Source of the DNA: Campylobacterales bacterium
GTDB taxonomy: Bacteria; Campylobacterota; Campylobacteria; Campylobacterales; QNZT01
DNA: 63,644 nucleotides
Direction of reading: 5' to 3'
NCBI GenBank assembly: GCA_016744895.1
Contig: JADGDK010000002.1
Location: 1-63,644 of the forward strand
Under the pieces are notes generated by a model. It made no database searches and was not told the origin of the DNA. It was given only the letters and a program-made list of their open reading frames with translations. Below are positions 44,716 to 54,075 of this stretch, piece after piece; position 1 is the stretch's first letter, and every line of letters begins with the position of its first letter. The translations under genes were made by a program, and so were the position numbers.

Positions 44716-46056
44716 ATGAGTCTTATGAAACGCTTTGAATTACTACAAGTCACCAAACATTTAGCACAATATAAAAAGATCAATACCATTGAAAAAGTAG
44801 ATGATACGATCATCAAAATTGCATTTGATAGAGATACACCCTATTTTTTTGATATGAAGCGTGGAGGGTCATTTATATTTAAAAAGGAGGGTTATAAAAA
44901 AGTTAGAAATTATAATTCTCCTTTTGATGTGGTACTTACTAAGCGTTTTACCAATGCTAAAATTCAAAATATGGAGGTTATGGAAGGTAATAGAATTCTT
45001 AGAATATACGTTCAAACGAGCTCAAAGTATAAAGCACAACTTTCAATTTTACAGTTTGAATTTACAGGAAGAAATACCAATGTAATTATCTTAGATGAAT
45101 ATGGTGTGATTCTTGAGGCATTTCGTCACATTGATAGTAAAAACTCTTTTCGTGAAGTTAAAGTGGGAATAGTATTAGCGCCATTACCTGCTAGAGAATT
45201 TGTGGAGCATAAGGAGGAGATTAAAGATATTGAATCATATCTTTACAATGCGTATGAGAAATTAGAAGTTTCTAGGCTTATTACGATAAAAAATCAGAAG
45301 ATTCTTACAATCTCTAAAAAATTGAAAAAATTACAAAAGAGTTATGATCGATTAGAGGATGAAGATAAGCTTCTGGAAAAAAGTAGTACACTTCAAATGG
45401 ATGGTAATTTAATTCTTTCAAATATTCATAATATGCGTAATTATCAAAAAGAGATTGAAGTCTTGGATTACGAAGGAAATACTAAAGTTATTTACCTTCC
45501 CGAAGATATACGAACTCCTTCAGAAGCTGCGAATAGATTATTTACAAGATCTAAAAAACTTAAACAAAAAGCAAAAAACACCTATATAGAAAGAGAAAAC
45601 CTCTCTTCTAAACTTACCTTTTTAAAAAGACTTCAAAAAAGTATCACTTCATCACAAACTATTGATGAAGTTAACCTTTATCTTCCAAAACAACCTAAAA
45701 AGATAAAAAAAGAGATTAAAGAGGATGCAAATATTGAATCTTTTTTTATTGAAGGGTATAAAATTACTCTTGGAAAGAATGAAAAAGGCAATATTACACT
45801 TCTTAAAACAGCAAAAATGAGTGATATTTGGATGCATCTTAAAGATATGCCTTCAACTCATGTTATAATAAGAAATGATAAAAAAAATGTCCCAGATTTA
45901 GTCTTGGAATTTGGAGCAAAGCTTTGTGTGCAGTTTAGTGCAGTTTCAGAAGGTTCTTATTTGGTCGATTATACCTATAGACGAAATGTGAAAATGCGTG
46001 AAGGTGCTAATGTTAATTATGTAGAGTATAAAACGATACAGGCTATGAAGAACTAG
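44716..46056 (+). CDS. NFACT-family protein (RqcH/Rqc2-like)
   Basis: 446 residues. NFACT-N domain (about 5-175), a middle helical region with coiled coil (about 185-320) and an NFACT-R domain (about 350-446, DIWMHLKDMPSTHVIIRNDK). RqcH binds obstructed 50S subunits and recruits tRNA-Ala for C-terminal tailing of stalled peptides. The conserved Asp-Arg pair of RqcH, needed for tailing, aligns with Asn92-Arg93 here (EGNRILRI), so the aspartate is replaced. It is shorter than Bacillus RqcH. Older annotation: fibronectin-binding protein. Confidence 0.82.
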   Translation: MSLMKRFELLQVTKHLAQYKKINTIEKVDDTIIKIAFDRDTPYFFDMKRGGSFIFKKEGYKKVRNYNSPFDVVLTKRFTNAKIQNMEVMEGNRILRIYVQTSSKYKAQLSILQFEFTGRNTNVIILDEYGVILEAFRHIDSKNSFREVKVGIVLAPLPAREFVEHKEEIKDIESYLYNAYEKLEVSRLITIKNQKILTISKKLKKLQKSYDRLEDEDKLLEKSSTLQMDGNLILSNIHNMRNYQKEIEVLDYEGNTKVIYLPEDIRTPSEAANRLFTRSKKLKQKAKNTYIERENLSSKLTFLKRLQKSITSSQTIDEVNLYLPKQPKKIKKEIKEDANIESFFIEGYKITLGKNEKGNITLLKTAKMSDIWMHLKDMPSTHVIIRNDKKNVPDLVLEFGAKLCVQFSAVSEGSYLVDYTYRRNVKMREGANVNYVEYKTIQAMKN

Positions 46057-46065
46057 GAGGTTCAT

Positions 46066-46383
46066 ATGGCAATTACTCAGTTACACGGTATATTATTTGC
46101 AAATCAAAATATGCAAGTTGCTGCTTCCAAGCAAATAGATATGCAAGGAAGAATAGATTTTCAAAATATTGCAGCTGCAGCTGCAGCAAATGACAAGAGT
46201 AGAGAGATTGAAGAGACTAGACCCACAGAAGAGGGTAAAGGTGTAGATCCTGATCGCGAGCATAATAAAGAACGTGCAGATCAAGAAGCTGGTGAAAAAG
46301 CTGAAGAGATAAAGACAAAGTCTGATAAAAATAGATCTGAAGATAAAACACATACAACGCACTTATTAGATATAAAAGTGTAA
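46066..46383 (+). CDS. small highly charged protein, unknown function
   Basis: 105 residues. An N-terminal 45-residue segment (AITQLHGILFANQNMQVAAS, then IDFQNIAAAAAANDKS) precedes a very hydrophilic, probably disordered tail rich in Glu, Lys and Asp. A perfect ribosome-binding site (TAGGAGGTTCAT) indicates strong translation. It follows the NFACT gene by 9 bp. I recognise no family. Confidence 0.7.
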   Translation: MAITQLHGILFANQNMQVAASKQIDMQGRIDFQNIAAAAAANDKSREIEETRPTEEGKGVDPDREHNKERADQEAGEKAEEIKTKSDKNRSEDKTHTTHLLDIKV

Positions 46384-46425
46384 ATCTACTACTAAATATT
46401 CAGCACTAATTGACCACAAAACTAC

Positions 46426-46431
46426 TATAAT
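46426..46431 (+). promoter_or_regulatory. -10 box for cdsA-dxr
   Basis: TATAAT 23 bp before the cdsA ATG. A TTGACC lies 10 bp upstream, too close to be its -35. Confidence 0.5.
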
Positions 46432-46453
46432 TTTACTCTAAAAGGTGACATAT

Positions 46454-47218
46454 ATGATTCAAAATATTTTAAAAAATCTTGATAAAGAACGAATTACTAC
46501 AGGGCTAGCACTTATTGGAGCTATGGTTTTATTGGCTTGGATAGATAACTCATTTTTAACGTGGTTATTTTTAGGGGTTGCTTTTATGTTTTCTTTTTAT
46601 GAAGCTATGAAACTTTTTGACATTGATGATAACTCTATGTATGTTTATGCATTAGTACTTTGGATTATCTCTTTTTTCTATATTAATCCTGATGATTTGA
46701 TTTTTGTTGCTTTAATTGTATTTGCATCTATGATGATTTATAAAGGTGAAGTAGATTTTAAAAAAACTTATGTATTTTTATATCCAACCAGTTCATTTCT
46801 TTTTCTTTTAGCCCTATATAAAGGTTTTGGAATGGAGAGCCTAGTTTGGTTAGTGATTGTAGTTGCTTTAACTGATACAGGAGCTTATTTTGTAGGTCGT
46901 TCTTTTGGTAAAACTAAGTTTTGCGAAGTCTCTCCTAAAAAGACTTGGGAAGGTGTAATTGGTGGTGTTGCATTGGCTACAATAGTTGGAGCTTATTATG
47001 GTACACAGTTTGTATCTCCTTTTCTTTCGTTCTTTATCTCGTTGATCGTCTCTTTCTCATCAATTTTTGGAGATCTTTTTGAGAGTTATCTCAAAAGAAC
47101 AGCTGGTGTTAAAGATAGTGGAAATGTACTTCCAGGTCATGGTGGTGTACTTGACCGTGTTGATGGATATATGTTTGGGGCAGTTTTGATGGTTATTGCC
47201 CTTAGGGGACTTAGTTGA
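46454..47218 (+). CDS. cdsA: phosphatidate cytidylyltransferase
   Basis: 254 residues, with about eight membrane helices. The family signature is present near the C-terminus: SYLKRTAGVKDSGNVLPGHG followed by GVLDRVDGYMFG; VALTDTGAYFVGR is the other conserved metal-binding segment. Makes CDP-diacylglycerol for phospholipids. ATG at 46454 with AAAGGTGA upstream is preferred to the GTG at 46445. Its TGA overlaps the dxr start, so expression is coupled. Confidence 0.95.
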   Translation: MIQNILKNLDKERITTGLALIGAMVLLAWIDNSFLTWLFLGVAFMFSFYEAMKLFDIDDNSMYVYALVLWIISFFYINPDDLIFVALIVFASMMIYKGEVDFKKTYVFLYPTSSFLFLLALYKGFGMESLVWLVIVVALTDTGAYFVGRSFGKTKFCEVSPKKTWEGVIGGVALATIVGAYYGTQFVSPFLSFFISLIVSFSSIFGDLFESYLKRTAGVKDSGNVLPGHGGVLDRVDGYMFGAVLMVIALRGLS

Positions 47219-48282
47219 TTCTTCTTGGAAGTACGGGTTCTATAGGTGTTAATGCGCTAAATATCGCTCGAAAATTTGATCTTGAGGTTGATGTTTTAGT
47301 CGCTGGAAATAGTATTGCACTTTTAAATGAACAAATTAAAGAGTTTCACCCTAGCATTGTTGTTATCGCAAATAAAGAGTCTGTTAAAGATGTACAGCAT
47401 CATAATGTGTTATATGGTGAAGAGGGAATTTTAGAGGCAATTAATAAGAGTAATAGTCAGAGTGTTGTTAATGCATTGGTTGGATATGTAGGTTTAAAAC
47501 CTACATTGGAGTCTATAAAGTTAGGTAAAAAAGTTGCTTTAGCAAATAAAGAGTCTTTAGTAGTGGGTGGAAAATTTGTTGATACTTCAAATATCACACC
47601 AATTGATAGTGAACATTTTGGTCTTTGGTATCTTTTGAGTGATAAAAAGATTGATAAAATGACAATTACTGCTAGTGGTGGTTCTTTTCGTGACACTCCA
47701 CTTGACATGTTACAAAATGTAACTATCCAACAGGCTCTAAATCATCCAAATTGGAGTATGGGAAAAAAAATTACTATTGATAGTGCTACGATGACAAATA
47801 AACTTTTTGAACTGCTTGAGGCTAAGTGGTTATTTGATATTGATAATTTAGATGCAATTATGGAGACAAAATCAATTATACATGCACTTATAGATTTTAA
47901 AGATGGAAGTTCGACGGCACATATTGCGTCAGCTGATATGAAACTTCCTATTGCTTATGCATTATTGGGAAAGGTGGATGATCAAATTTTAAAGCCAGTC
48001 GATCTAGTATCAGTTGGAAATTTAGAATTTAGATCTATAGAATCTTCAAGGTATCCAATATGGCAAATTAAAGATGATATTTTAAGAAAACCACACTTAG
48101 GAGCAGTGATAAATGCAGCTAATGAAGTTGCAATAGCTCAATTTTTTGAAAAAAAGATATCATATATGGAAATTTCTAAAATTTCTTTAAGTGCATATAA
48201 AAAGTTTTATGATTATAATCCTACATCAATTGACGATGTATTTGAAATAGATAGGGAAGTACGAAACTTCGTGTTAAAGTAA
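47215..48282 (+). CDS. dxr: 1-deoxy-D-xylulose 5-phosphate reductoisomerase
   Basis: 355 residues from a TTG start that overlaps the cdsA stop. NADPH loop LGSTGSIGVNAL, ALANKESLVVGG, the metal and substrate loop TASGGSFRDTP and MGKKITIDSATMTNK are all conserved. Second step of the MEP isoprenoid route. Somewhat shorter than the E. coli enzyme at the N-terminus and centre. Confidence 0.95.
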   Translation: MILLGSTGSIGVNALNIARKFDLEVDVLVAGNSIALLNEQIKEFHPSIVVIANKESVKDVQHHNVLYGEEGILEAINKSNSQSVVNALVGYVGLKPTLESIKLGKKVALANKESLVVGGKFVDTSNITPIDSEHFGLWYLLSDKKIDKMTITASGGSFRDTPLDMLQNVTIQQALNHPNWSMGKKITIDSATMTNKLFELLEAKWLFDIDNLDAIMETKSIIHALIDFKDGSSTAHIASADMKLPIAYALLGKVDDQILKPVDLVSVGNLEFRSIESSRYPIWQIKDDILRKPHLGAVINAANEVAIAQFFEKKISYMEISKISLSAYKKFYDYNPTSIDDVFEIDREVRNFVLK

Positions 48283-48291
48283 GGATAAACC

Positions 48292-48495
48292 TTACTTTTT
48301 AAACGTGTTGTAAACTCTTTGTAAATCTTCGTAGTTAATTTCACTATTTTCTGTAATAAAAGTGATTGCTTCGTACGGATCTTCATCAGTAATTTCTAGT
48401 GCTTCTTCTAGTAATGTCGCTAATGCATCATCATCAAGAGTGTCTAAATCTATTTCGCTCAATGTCCCAAGCAATTCTAATTCTTCAACAGTCAT
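48292..48495 (-). CDS. small acidic protein, unknown function
   Basis: 67 residues, very acidic and Leu-rich (TVEELELLGTLSEIDLDTLD), predicted all-helical, ending in two lysines. AAGGATGAGAC precedes the ATG, which supports expression. Convergent with dxr, 9 bp apart. I recognise no family. Confidence 0.7.
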   Translation of the reverse strand: MTVEELELLGTLSEIDLDTLDDDALATLLEEALEITDEDPYEAITFITENSEINYEDLQRVYNTFKK

Positions 48496-48564
48496 GTCTC
48501 ATCCTTATTTGTATATAAATATTTTTTATTTTCACAAGCATCGGTTAAAATGCCAATAACTTTA

Positions 48565-48587
48565 GAGTATTAGAAAAATTAATACTC
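48565..48587. repeat. 8-bp inverted repeat in intergenic region
   Basis: GAGTATTA (48565-48572) and TAATACTC (48580-48587) around a 7-nt A-rich loop, in the 250-bp AT-rich spacer between the small acidic gene and the DUF3015 gene. No T-run; could be an operator. The rest of the spacer shows no ORF. Confidence 0.4.
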
Positions 48588-48718
48588 ACCTTGAAATAAA
48601 ATTGAATTTTACATGAAAATAATTAAAGTATGCTGAAATTACTATGGTAAAATATATTTTTATAATATTTCATTTTTAACTACTTAAGTAAAATCATTTA
48701 ATGTTAAAAATGCTATAG

Positions 48719-48733
48719 TAGTTTAATAAACTA
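48719..48733. promoter_or_regulatory. palindrome over the DUF3015 leader
   Basis: TAGTTTAATAAACTA is a perfect 15-nt palindrome (centre A), just after a TGCTATAGT -10-like box and just before the AAGGAG of the next gene: a good position for a repressor. Confidence 0.4.
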
Positions 48734-48747
48734 TTAAGGAGTTATAA

Positions 48748-49194
48748 ATGAAAAAAGTATATATTATAGCTAGTACATTATTGTTAACATCATCATTAAG
48801 TGCTGAAGTACATAGAAATACAGGGTGTGGTTTGGGAAGTATGATTATCGAAAATCAAAATACAGTTGCCAAACAAGTTCTTGCTGCTACAACGAATGGA
48901 ACATTTGGAAATCAAACATTTGGTATCACTACAGGTTCGCTAAACTGTAATAAACCATATACAGTAGTTTCAAATGAAAAAATAGAGAAGTTTGTAGCAG
49001 ATAACATGGATGCATTGGCAGTAGATATCGCAACTGGAAATGGTGAAAATCTTGATACACTTTCAACACTTATGCAAGTTGATGATAAAGCATCTTTTTC
49101 AAAACTATTAAAAGCAAATTTTTCTAAAATATACTCGAGTGCTGATGTAACATCTGCTGATGTTATTGATGCAATTTCTACTATTACGGGATAG
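48748..49194 (+). CDS. DUF3015 periplasmic protein
   Basis: 148 residues. Signal peptide (about 1-19), then GCGLGSMIIENQNT, NGTFGNQTFGITTGSLNC and FVADNMDALAVDIATGNGE, which is the DUF3015 pattern; the two cysteines probably pair. Function unknown. DUF3015 genes commonly precede the DUF4105 gene found next, 3 bp downstream. AAGGAG precedes the ATG. Confidence 0.88.
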   Translation: MKKVYIIASTLLLTSSLSAEVHRNTGCGLGSMIIENQNTVAKQVLAATTNGTFGNQTFGITTGSLNCNKPYTVVSNEKIEKFVADNMDALAVDIATGNGENLDTLSTLMQVDDKASFSKLLKANFSKIYSSADVTSADVIDAISTITG

Positions 49195-49197
49195 ATC

Positions 49198-50943
49198 TTG
49201 TTAAGAAAAGGCATATATATATGCCTTTTCTTCATTTTTGTACCTCTTTCTCTTTTTACATATGAGATTTCAAATCTTCATAATGATCGTTACTGGCATA
49301 CACTACTTCATTTTAAAAATAGTACAAGTGAAATTGATGATAAAAAGTTTTTTCTTTCAACAAATGGTAAATATAATGCTAAGGAAGAATTACAGGCAAC
49401 TATTGAAGCATTACTAAAAGATAAAAATAGAATATTTTGTAAATTTCCTGCCCGTTCTCAGTGGATTTTGAAAAATATTCCAGAGTTAAAAGATAAGATT
49501 GGAGCATATTCTTGTTCTCAGATTGATAATCTTATAGAAGATTATGATCCAAAAAGTATTTCACTTATTTTTCCAACAGCACATATTAATGCTCCATCTT
49601 CTATGTATGGTCATAGTTTTTTACGGATTGATCATGATAAAAAAACACCACTGATATCACAGGCTATAAATTATGCAGCTCAAACTAGGGAATCCAATGG
49701 CTTACTTTTTGCCTATCATGGTCTTACAGGTGGGTATGATGGGAAGTACTCAATAACACCATATTATGAAAAAATCAAAGAGTATAATGACATGGAGCGT
49801 AGAGATATTTGGGAGTATGATCTAAATTTAAATGAAGAAGAGATTAAACAGCTTCTTTATCATCAATTTGAACTTAAAGATTATTCTGCAGATTATTTCT
49901 TTTTTACAGAAAATTGCTCTTATAATCTTTTATGGCTTTTAGAATCTGCTAGGAGTAGTGCACATCTTACTGATAAATTTAACATAAAAGCAATTCCTAT
50001 TGATACGATTCGAGCAGTTCAGAATGAAGGTTTTGTGAAAGAAGTATTATTTCGTCCATCAAAGAGTAAAAAGATAAAAAAGATTGTTCAAAAAATTGAT
50101 GATATGGTGATAGCTAAAACATTTTTAAAACAAAATTATAATGCAGAAATTATCAAAGATCAAGCTCTAGAACAACAAGCTTATATACTTGATTTATCTT
50201 CTGAAATACTAAGATACAAACGTGCTAAAAATAAAATTGTGAAAAAAGAGTATGTTGATGCTCTTATGAAAATTTTAAAACAAAGAAGTCAGATTGATAT
50301 TAAAAGTAATTATCCTATCTTAGAACCTTCTCGTCCACTTGAGGGGCATAAGACAAATAGATTGACTGTTTCATCAGATAAAGATTCATTTTTACTCTCG
50401 TTTAAACCTTCATTTCATGATATTTATGACATCGAACGTGGTTTTATAGAGGGTGCATATATTAACTTTTTTGATTTATCAATTCGAAAAGATCATGGGA
50501 GAAGTGTAAAATTACAGAAATTTGATATTGTAAATATTGCTTCTTATGCTCCAAGAGATCAAATATTTAAACCTCTATCATGGGAAGTTTCATTTGGATG
50601 GAAACGAAATTATAAGGATGTATTGGAATTTAAACTAAAAGGTGGGGCAGGGCATAGTTATGAACATATGGGATTTTTGTATTATATTTTTTTAGATCCA
50701 TCACTTTATATAGGTGAAAAACTATCAGCTTCTCTCTCACCTAAAGTTGGAATGATTAAAAACTTTTCAACCTTTAAATTTGGTGCTACAGCACAAAAAG
50801 AGTTCTTTTCACATGGAGATGAAATAACAAATGTTGAAGTTTTCTCAACATATAGTCTGCATAAAGATATATCCTTAAATCTAAAATATGATATAACAGA
50901 TTCCAAAAAAAGAGGAATGTTTTCTCTTTTTTACTATTTTTAG
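49198..50943 (+). CDS. DUF4105 (Lnb N-terminal-like) envelope protein
   Basis: 581 residues from a TTG start. Signal-anchor at about 3-20. The central domain FPTAHINAPSSMYGHSFLRI, TGGYDGKYSITPYYEKIKEY and FFTENCSYNLLWLLE carries the His, Asn and Cys that form the presumed NlpC/P60-like active site of DUF4105/Lnb proteins. The C-terminal 200 residues are beta-rich, ending FSLFYYF, like an outer-membrane barrel. Related Lnb enzymes transfer acyl chains on lipoproteins; activity here is an inference. Confidence 0.82.
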   Translation: MLRKGIYICLFFIFVPLSLFTYEISNLHNDRYWHTLLHFKNSTSEIDDKKFFLSTNGKYNAKEELQATIEALLKDKNRIFCKFPARSQWILKNIPELKDKIGAYSCSQIDNLIEDYDPKSISLIFPTAHINAPSSMYGHSFLRIDHDKKTPLISQAINYAAQTRESNGLLFAYHGLTGGYDGKYSITPYYEKIKEYNDMERRDIWEYDLNLNEEEIKQLLYHQFELKDYSADYFFFTENCSYNLLWLLESARSSAHLTDKFNIKAIPIDTIRAVQNEGFVKEVLFRPSKSKKIKKIVQKIDDMVIAKTFLKQNYNAEIIKDQALEQQAYILDLSSEILRYKRAKNKIVKKEYVDALMKILKQRSQIDIKSNYPILEPSRPLEGHKTNRLTVSSDKDSFLLSFKPSFHDIYDIERGFIEGAYINFFDLSIRKDHGRSVKLQKFDIVNIASYAPRDQIFKPLSWEVSFGWKRNYKDVLEFKLKGGAGHSYEHMGFLYYIFLDPSLYIGEKLSASLSPKVGMIKNFSTFKFGATAQKEFFSHGDEITNVEVFSTYSLHKDISLNLKYDITDSKKRGMFSLFYYF

Positions 50944-50954
50944 GATGGGTATAG

Positions 50955-51941
50955 ATGATACTTAGTATTGAAAGCAGTTGTGATGATAGCTCTATAGCGA
51001 TAACAGAAATAAAAACAAAAAAGCTTATGTATCATAAAAAAATTTCACAAGAATTAGAACATTCACAATATGGTGGAGTAGTCCCAGAACTTGCTGCACG
51101 TCTTCATGCAACAGCACTTCCAAAAATACTCGAAGATGTGAAGAAGTTTTTCCCACATTTAAAGGCAATTGCAGTAACAAATCAGCCAGGCCTATCTGTT
51201 ACCTTAGTTGAAGGTGTGGCAATGGCACAAGCCCTCTCTATTTCATTAAACCTTCCCATCATTGCGGTTAATCACCTTCATGGTCATATCTATTCGCTTT
51301 TTATTGAAAAAGAGACACATTTTCCGCAAACAATTCTTTTGGTTTCTGGTGGACATACACAGGTTATAGAAGCCAATGGATTTGAAGATTTTAAGATTCT
51401 TGCTTCTACTATGGATGATAGTTTTGGAGAGAGTTTTGATAAAGTCTCTAAAATGCTTGGACTTGGTTATCCTGGTGGTCCAGTAGTTGAAAAGTATTCA
51501 CAAACAGGTGATATGGATCGGTTTAAGTTTACCATTCCACTTTTACACTCTCCAAAGATCGCTTTTTCTTATTCAGGTTTAAAAAATCAAGTACGTTTAC
51601 AGATTGAGGCATTGGGTGATTTGAGTGAAGATGATAAGTCTGATGTCTGTGCCTCTTTTCAAAAAACTGCTTCTGCACATTTGATACAAAAACTCAAAAA
51701 GATATTTAAAACAAAACAAATCAAAGATTTTGCAATAGTTGGTGGTGCGAGTGCCAATCTTTATCTAAGAGGGGAGATAGAAAAACTTTGTAATGTTCAT
51801 GGTACCAAGCTACATTTGGCTGAGTTAAAGTTTTGCTCAGACAATGCAGCTATGATAGGTCGATATGCTATTGATGCATACCATCAAGGTAAATTTTCCA
51901 AATTTGATGAAATAACTTCAAGCCCTAAGGTTACGATATAA
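50955..51941 (+). CDS. tsaD: tRNA N6-adenosine threonylcarbamoyltransferase
   Basis: 328 residues of the ASKHA/Kae1 fold. [13 protein letters not shown] phosphate loop, metal-binding His pair in VNHLHGH, and [13 protein letters not shown] and [11 protein letters not shown] are all present. Final step of t6A37 formation in ANN-decoding tRNAs. AGGATGGGTATAG precedes the ATG. The 3' end overlaps the convergent DUF4149 gene by 24 bp. Confidence 0.95.
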   Translation: MILSIESSCDDSSIAITEIKTKKLMYHKKISQELEHSQYGGVVPELAARLHATALPKILEDVKKFFPHLKAIAVTNQPGLSVTLVEGVAMAQALSISLNLPIIAVNHLHGHIYSLFIEKETHFPQTILLVSGGHTQVIEANGFEDFKILASTMDDSFGESFDKVSKMLGLGYPGGPVVEKYSQTGDMDRFKFTIPLLHSPKIAFSYSGLKNQVRLQIEALGDLSEDDKSDVCASFQKTASAHLIQKLKKIFKTKQIKDFAIVGGASANLYLRGEIEKLCNVHGTKLHLAELKFCSDNAAMIGRYAIDAYHQGKFSKFDEITSSPKVTI

Positions 51942-52397
51942 AGTTCTCATCAAAAGTGCTAAAAGTGCAAATGTAAAAAGTTTAAAATCAAGTTCACTTG
52001 CGAAGTGTAGGTTTCCAAAAAGTGTACTTTCTGTAATACCCTCACCCTTTTTTTGCATCTCTAAAATTTGGGGTATATAATAAAATGAGTATAAAAGTCC
52101 ACTAGAGATTACTAAAAAAGCAGGTATTGTGGTGATGACTTCTCGATCATACATTTTATACTTATAGCCCTCATAAAGTACAACAATCAAAACAGTAAAA
52201 GAGACTAAATAGCCAAGTCTTACAAAGTTTTCAGTCATGATAAGCCCCTCTTGAAATCGTGTTAAAATTTCACTTCCAAGGTAGAGTTCGCTATGGAACG
52301 TTACAGGTGCAACAACAATCCCAGCAAAGAGTCCAGCTCCTAACATTGCTCCTAAAATCAAGATATATATCAGTGTGAGATATTTAGGTATTTTCAT
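51918..52397 (-). CDS. DUF4149-like integral membrane protein
   Basis: 159 residues with four hydrophobic helices (about 7-30, 58-78, 88-108, 135-152). [17 protein letters not shown] near the N-terminus, a Tyr/Glu-rich loop and [17 protein letters not shown] resemble DUF4149 membrane proteins. AAAAGGATTTAT precedes the ATG. Function unknown. Confidence 0.75.
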   Translation of the reverse strand: MKIPKYLTLIYILILGAMLGAGLFAGIVVAPVTFHSELYLGSEILTRFQEGLIMTENFVRLGYLVSFTVLIVVLYEGYKYKMYDREVITTIPAFLVISSGLLYSFYYIPQILEMQKKGEGITESTLFGNLHFASELDFKLFTFALLALLMRTLYRNLRA

Positions 52398-52446
52398 ATA
52401 AATCCTTTTAATTTTCTAATTAAGATAAATTTTATCCTATTTGTAC

Positions 52447-52530
52447 TATAATTCTCCTGTAGCAAGTTACTCTTACTGCTATATAGGCAGAGGGGACGGT
52501 GCGTATCCTTTCGCACCGCTGTCTTATTTC
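52447..52530 (+). ncRNA. candidate small RNA complementary to element A (element B)
   Basis: TATAAT at 52447-52452, then a predicted transcript of about 65 nt from near 52459 that ends in the perfect 7-bp hairpin CGGTGCG / CGCACCG (52497-52503 with 52512-52518), followed by a moderately T-rich tail. Residues 52474-52500 (ACTGCTATATAGG, then AGAGGGGA) match the reverse complement of element A at 31.6 kb at 21 of 27 positions. A minus-strand TATAAT also exists at 52541-52546, so transcription could run the other way. Confidence 0.45.
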
Positions 52531-52621
52531 TTTAAATTTCATTATAGTTTAAAACTACAACTTGTATAATGATAAGTATAATTCATATAATTATTATTAA
52601 AACTTATACAAGGAATCTAAA

Positions 52622-54067
52622 ATGAAAAGACTTATTACTTTATCTTTAGCTAGTATGCTGACGTTAAGTGCGAATGGTGATGGTATTACAAAAGATGCGG
52701 AGATTGAGAATACAAACTATATTTCAAATGCAGAACTTGCATCTGAACTTAAAAAAGTACAAAAAGATCTTAAAAAAGCTAATAAAAAGATTAAAAAACT
52801 TGATAAAAAATTAAATATTGTTAAAGCACATGATGCATTTGACAATATTAAATTTGGTGTGGATTTTAGAAATACTGTAGAGAAACTTGATTATAAAGAT
52901 AATACAACTGGTAAAACTGCAAAAAATGATTCACTTTTTACAAGTAGAATATTTTTAACTATGGCGTCAGCTCCAACTAGTAAGCTTATGTTTAAAGGTA
53001 AATTGGCTATCTACTCTACATGGGGAGCGCATATCTTTGATGAAAGTACTGGACTTAAGGATTGGTCTGGGTCTTCAAAAGCAACTGATACTGTTATGAG
53101 AGTTAAAGAAGCTTTTTTTATGTATAAAGATACTCTAGGAGAACAACCATATGTATTTTCTGTAGGTCGTCGACCATCATCCAATGGTTTCTTAGCAAAC
53201 TATAGAGAGAATGAAGCAAATCCAGCTTCACCATTGGCACATATCACAAACATGGAAGTAAATGCAGCCATGGTTAAACTTGATTGGGGAAGATTTGTAG
53301 AGGGTGCTTATACTAAGTTTGTATTTGGACGTGCACATACTGGAGATGACACTGGTGTATACTCTTTAGATGATGCAAATAAAGATGGCATTTGGGGACC
53401 TTACGCAACGGATAATACCAATGATGGCGATGATAAAGATGTTGATTTCTTTGTTATGCCTGGTCAAGCATATTATGATGGAACATATAAAATTATGTAT
53501 CAATGGGCTCATATTTTTAATACCAAAGGAAATAAGTTTGGTGATGTAGCAGGTACAAAAAAAGCTGCTGCTGGTACAGCTGATTTACTCTCATTAGGGC
53601 TGGTAGCTAGTGGTTTAAGTGAAGATAATGACTTTTTAGCAGAGACTACTGTTTTTGCTTCAGTGGCATATACTAAGTATGATGCAAAAGATGGTTATCA
53701 ACTCTTGGGTTCAGAAAATGGTGGATCAGAAGATGGTAATTCTATTTGGTTAGGAACAGTTTTCCCAGATATGATTACAGATAGCGGTAAGTTTGGTCTG
53801 GAGTACAACCATGGTTCAAAGTACTGGACACCAATGACTTGGGCTGAAGATACTGCAATTGGTTCAAAAATAGCAGTTCGTGGTAATGCATATGAAGCGT
53901 ATTGGAATTTTAATCTATTTGGTAGCAAATACTTGCCATCACAACTTAGATATACAAGAGCTGAGCATGACTATACTCCAAATATCAAGTGTGCGGGATG
54001 GGTAACACCACAAGAAACTGATATAACTGCTGAAAATATTAGATTTTCAATTAGCTATAAGTACTAA
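52622..54067 (+). CDS. DUF3373 outer-membrane protein, paralogue 1
   Basis: 481 residues. Signal peptide (about 1-19), a Lys-rich coiled coil (about 40-72, KKVQKDLKKANKKIKKLDKK) and a beta-barrel-like region from about residue 75 ending FSISYKY. FSVGRRPSSNGF and NHGSKYWTPMTWAEDTAIGS are shared with the next gene. DUF3373 proteins are abundant porin-like outer-membrane proteins in Campylobacterota; the substrate is unknown. AAGGAATC precedes the ATG. Confidence 0.85.
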   Translation: MKRLITLSLASMLTLSANGDGITKDAEIENTNYISNAELASELKKVQKDLKKANKKIKKLDKKLNIVKAHDAFDNIKFGVDFRNTVEKLDYKDNTTGKTAKNDSLFTSRIFLTMASAPTSKLMFKGKLAIYSTWGAHIFDESTGLKDWSGSSKATDTVMRVKEAFFMYKDTLGEQPYVFSVGRRPSSNGFLANYRENEANPASPLAHITNMEVNAAMVKLDWGRFVEGAYTKFVFGRAHTGDDTGVYSLDDANKDGIWGPYATDNTNDGDDKDVDFFVMPGQAYYDGTYKIMYQWAHIFNTKGNKFGDVAGTKKAAAGTADLLSLGLVASGLSEDNDFLAETTVFASVAYTKYDAKDGYQLLGSENGGSEDGNSIWLGTVFPDMITDSGKFGLEYNHGSKYWTPMTWAEDTAIGSKIAVRGNAYEAYWNFNLFGSKYLPSQLRYTRAEHDYTPNIKCAGWVTPQETDITAENIRFSISYKY

Positions 54068-54075
54068 TAAATGTT

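Noticed and set aside
46445..46453. GTG start for cdsA
   Set aside because: The GTG is part of the ribosome-binding sequence AAAGGTGA serving the ATG at 46454.
52447..52530. SRP RNA, tmRNA or 6S RNA
   Set aside because: Too short, and the conserved SRP tetraloop region and tmRNA tRNA-like ends are absent.
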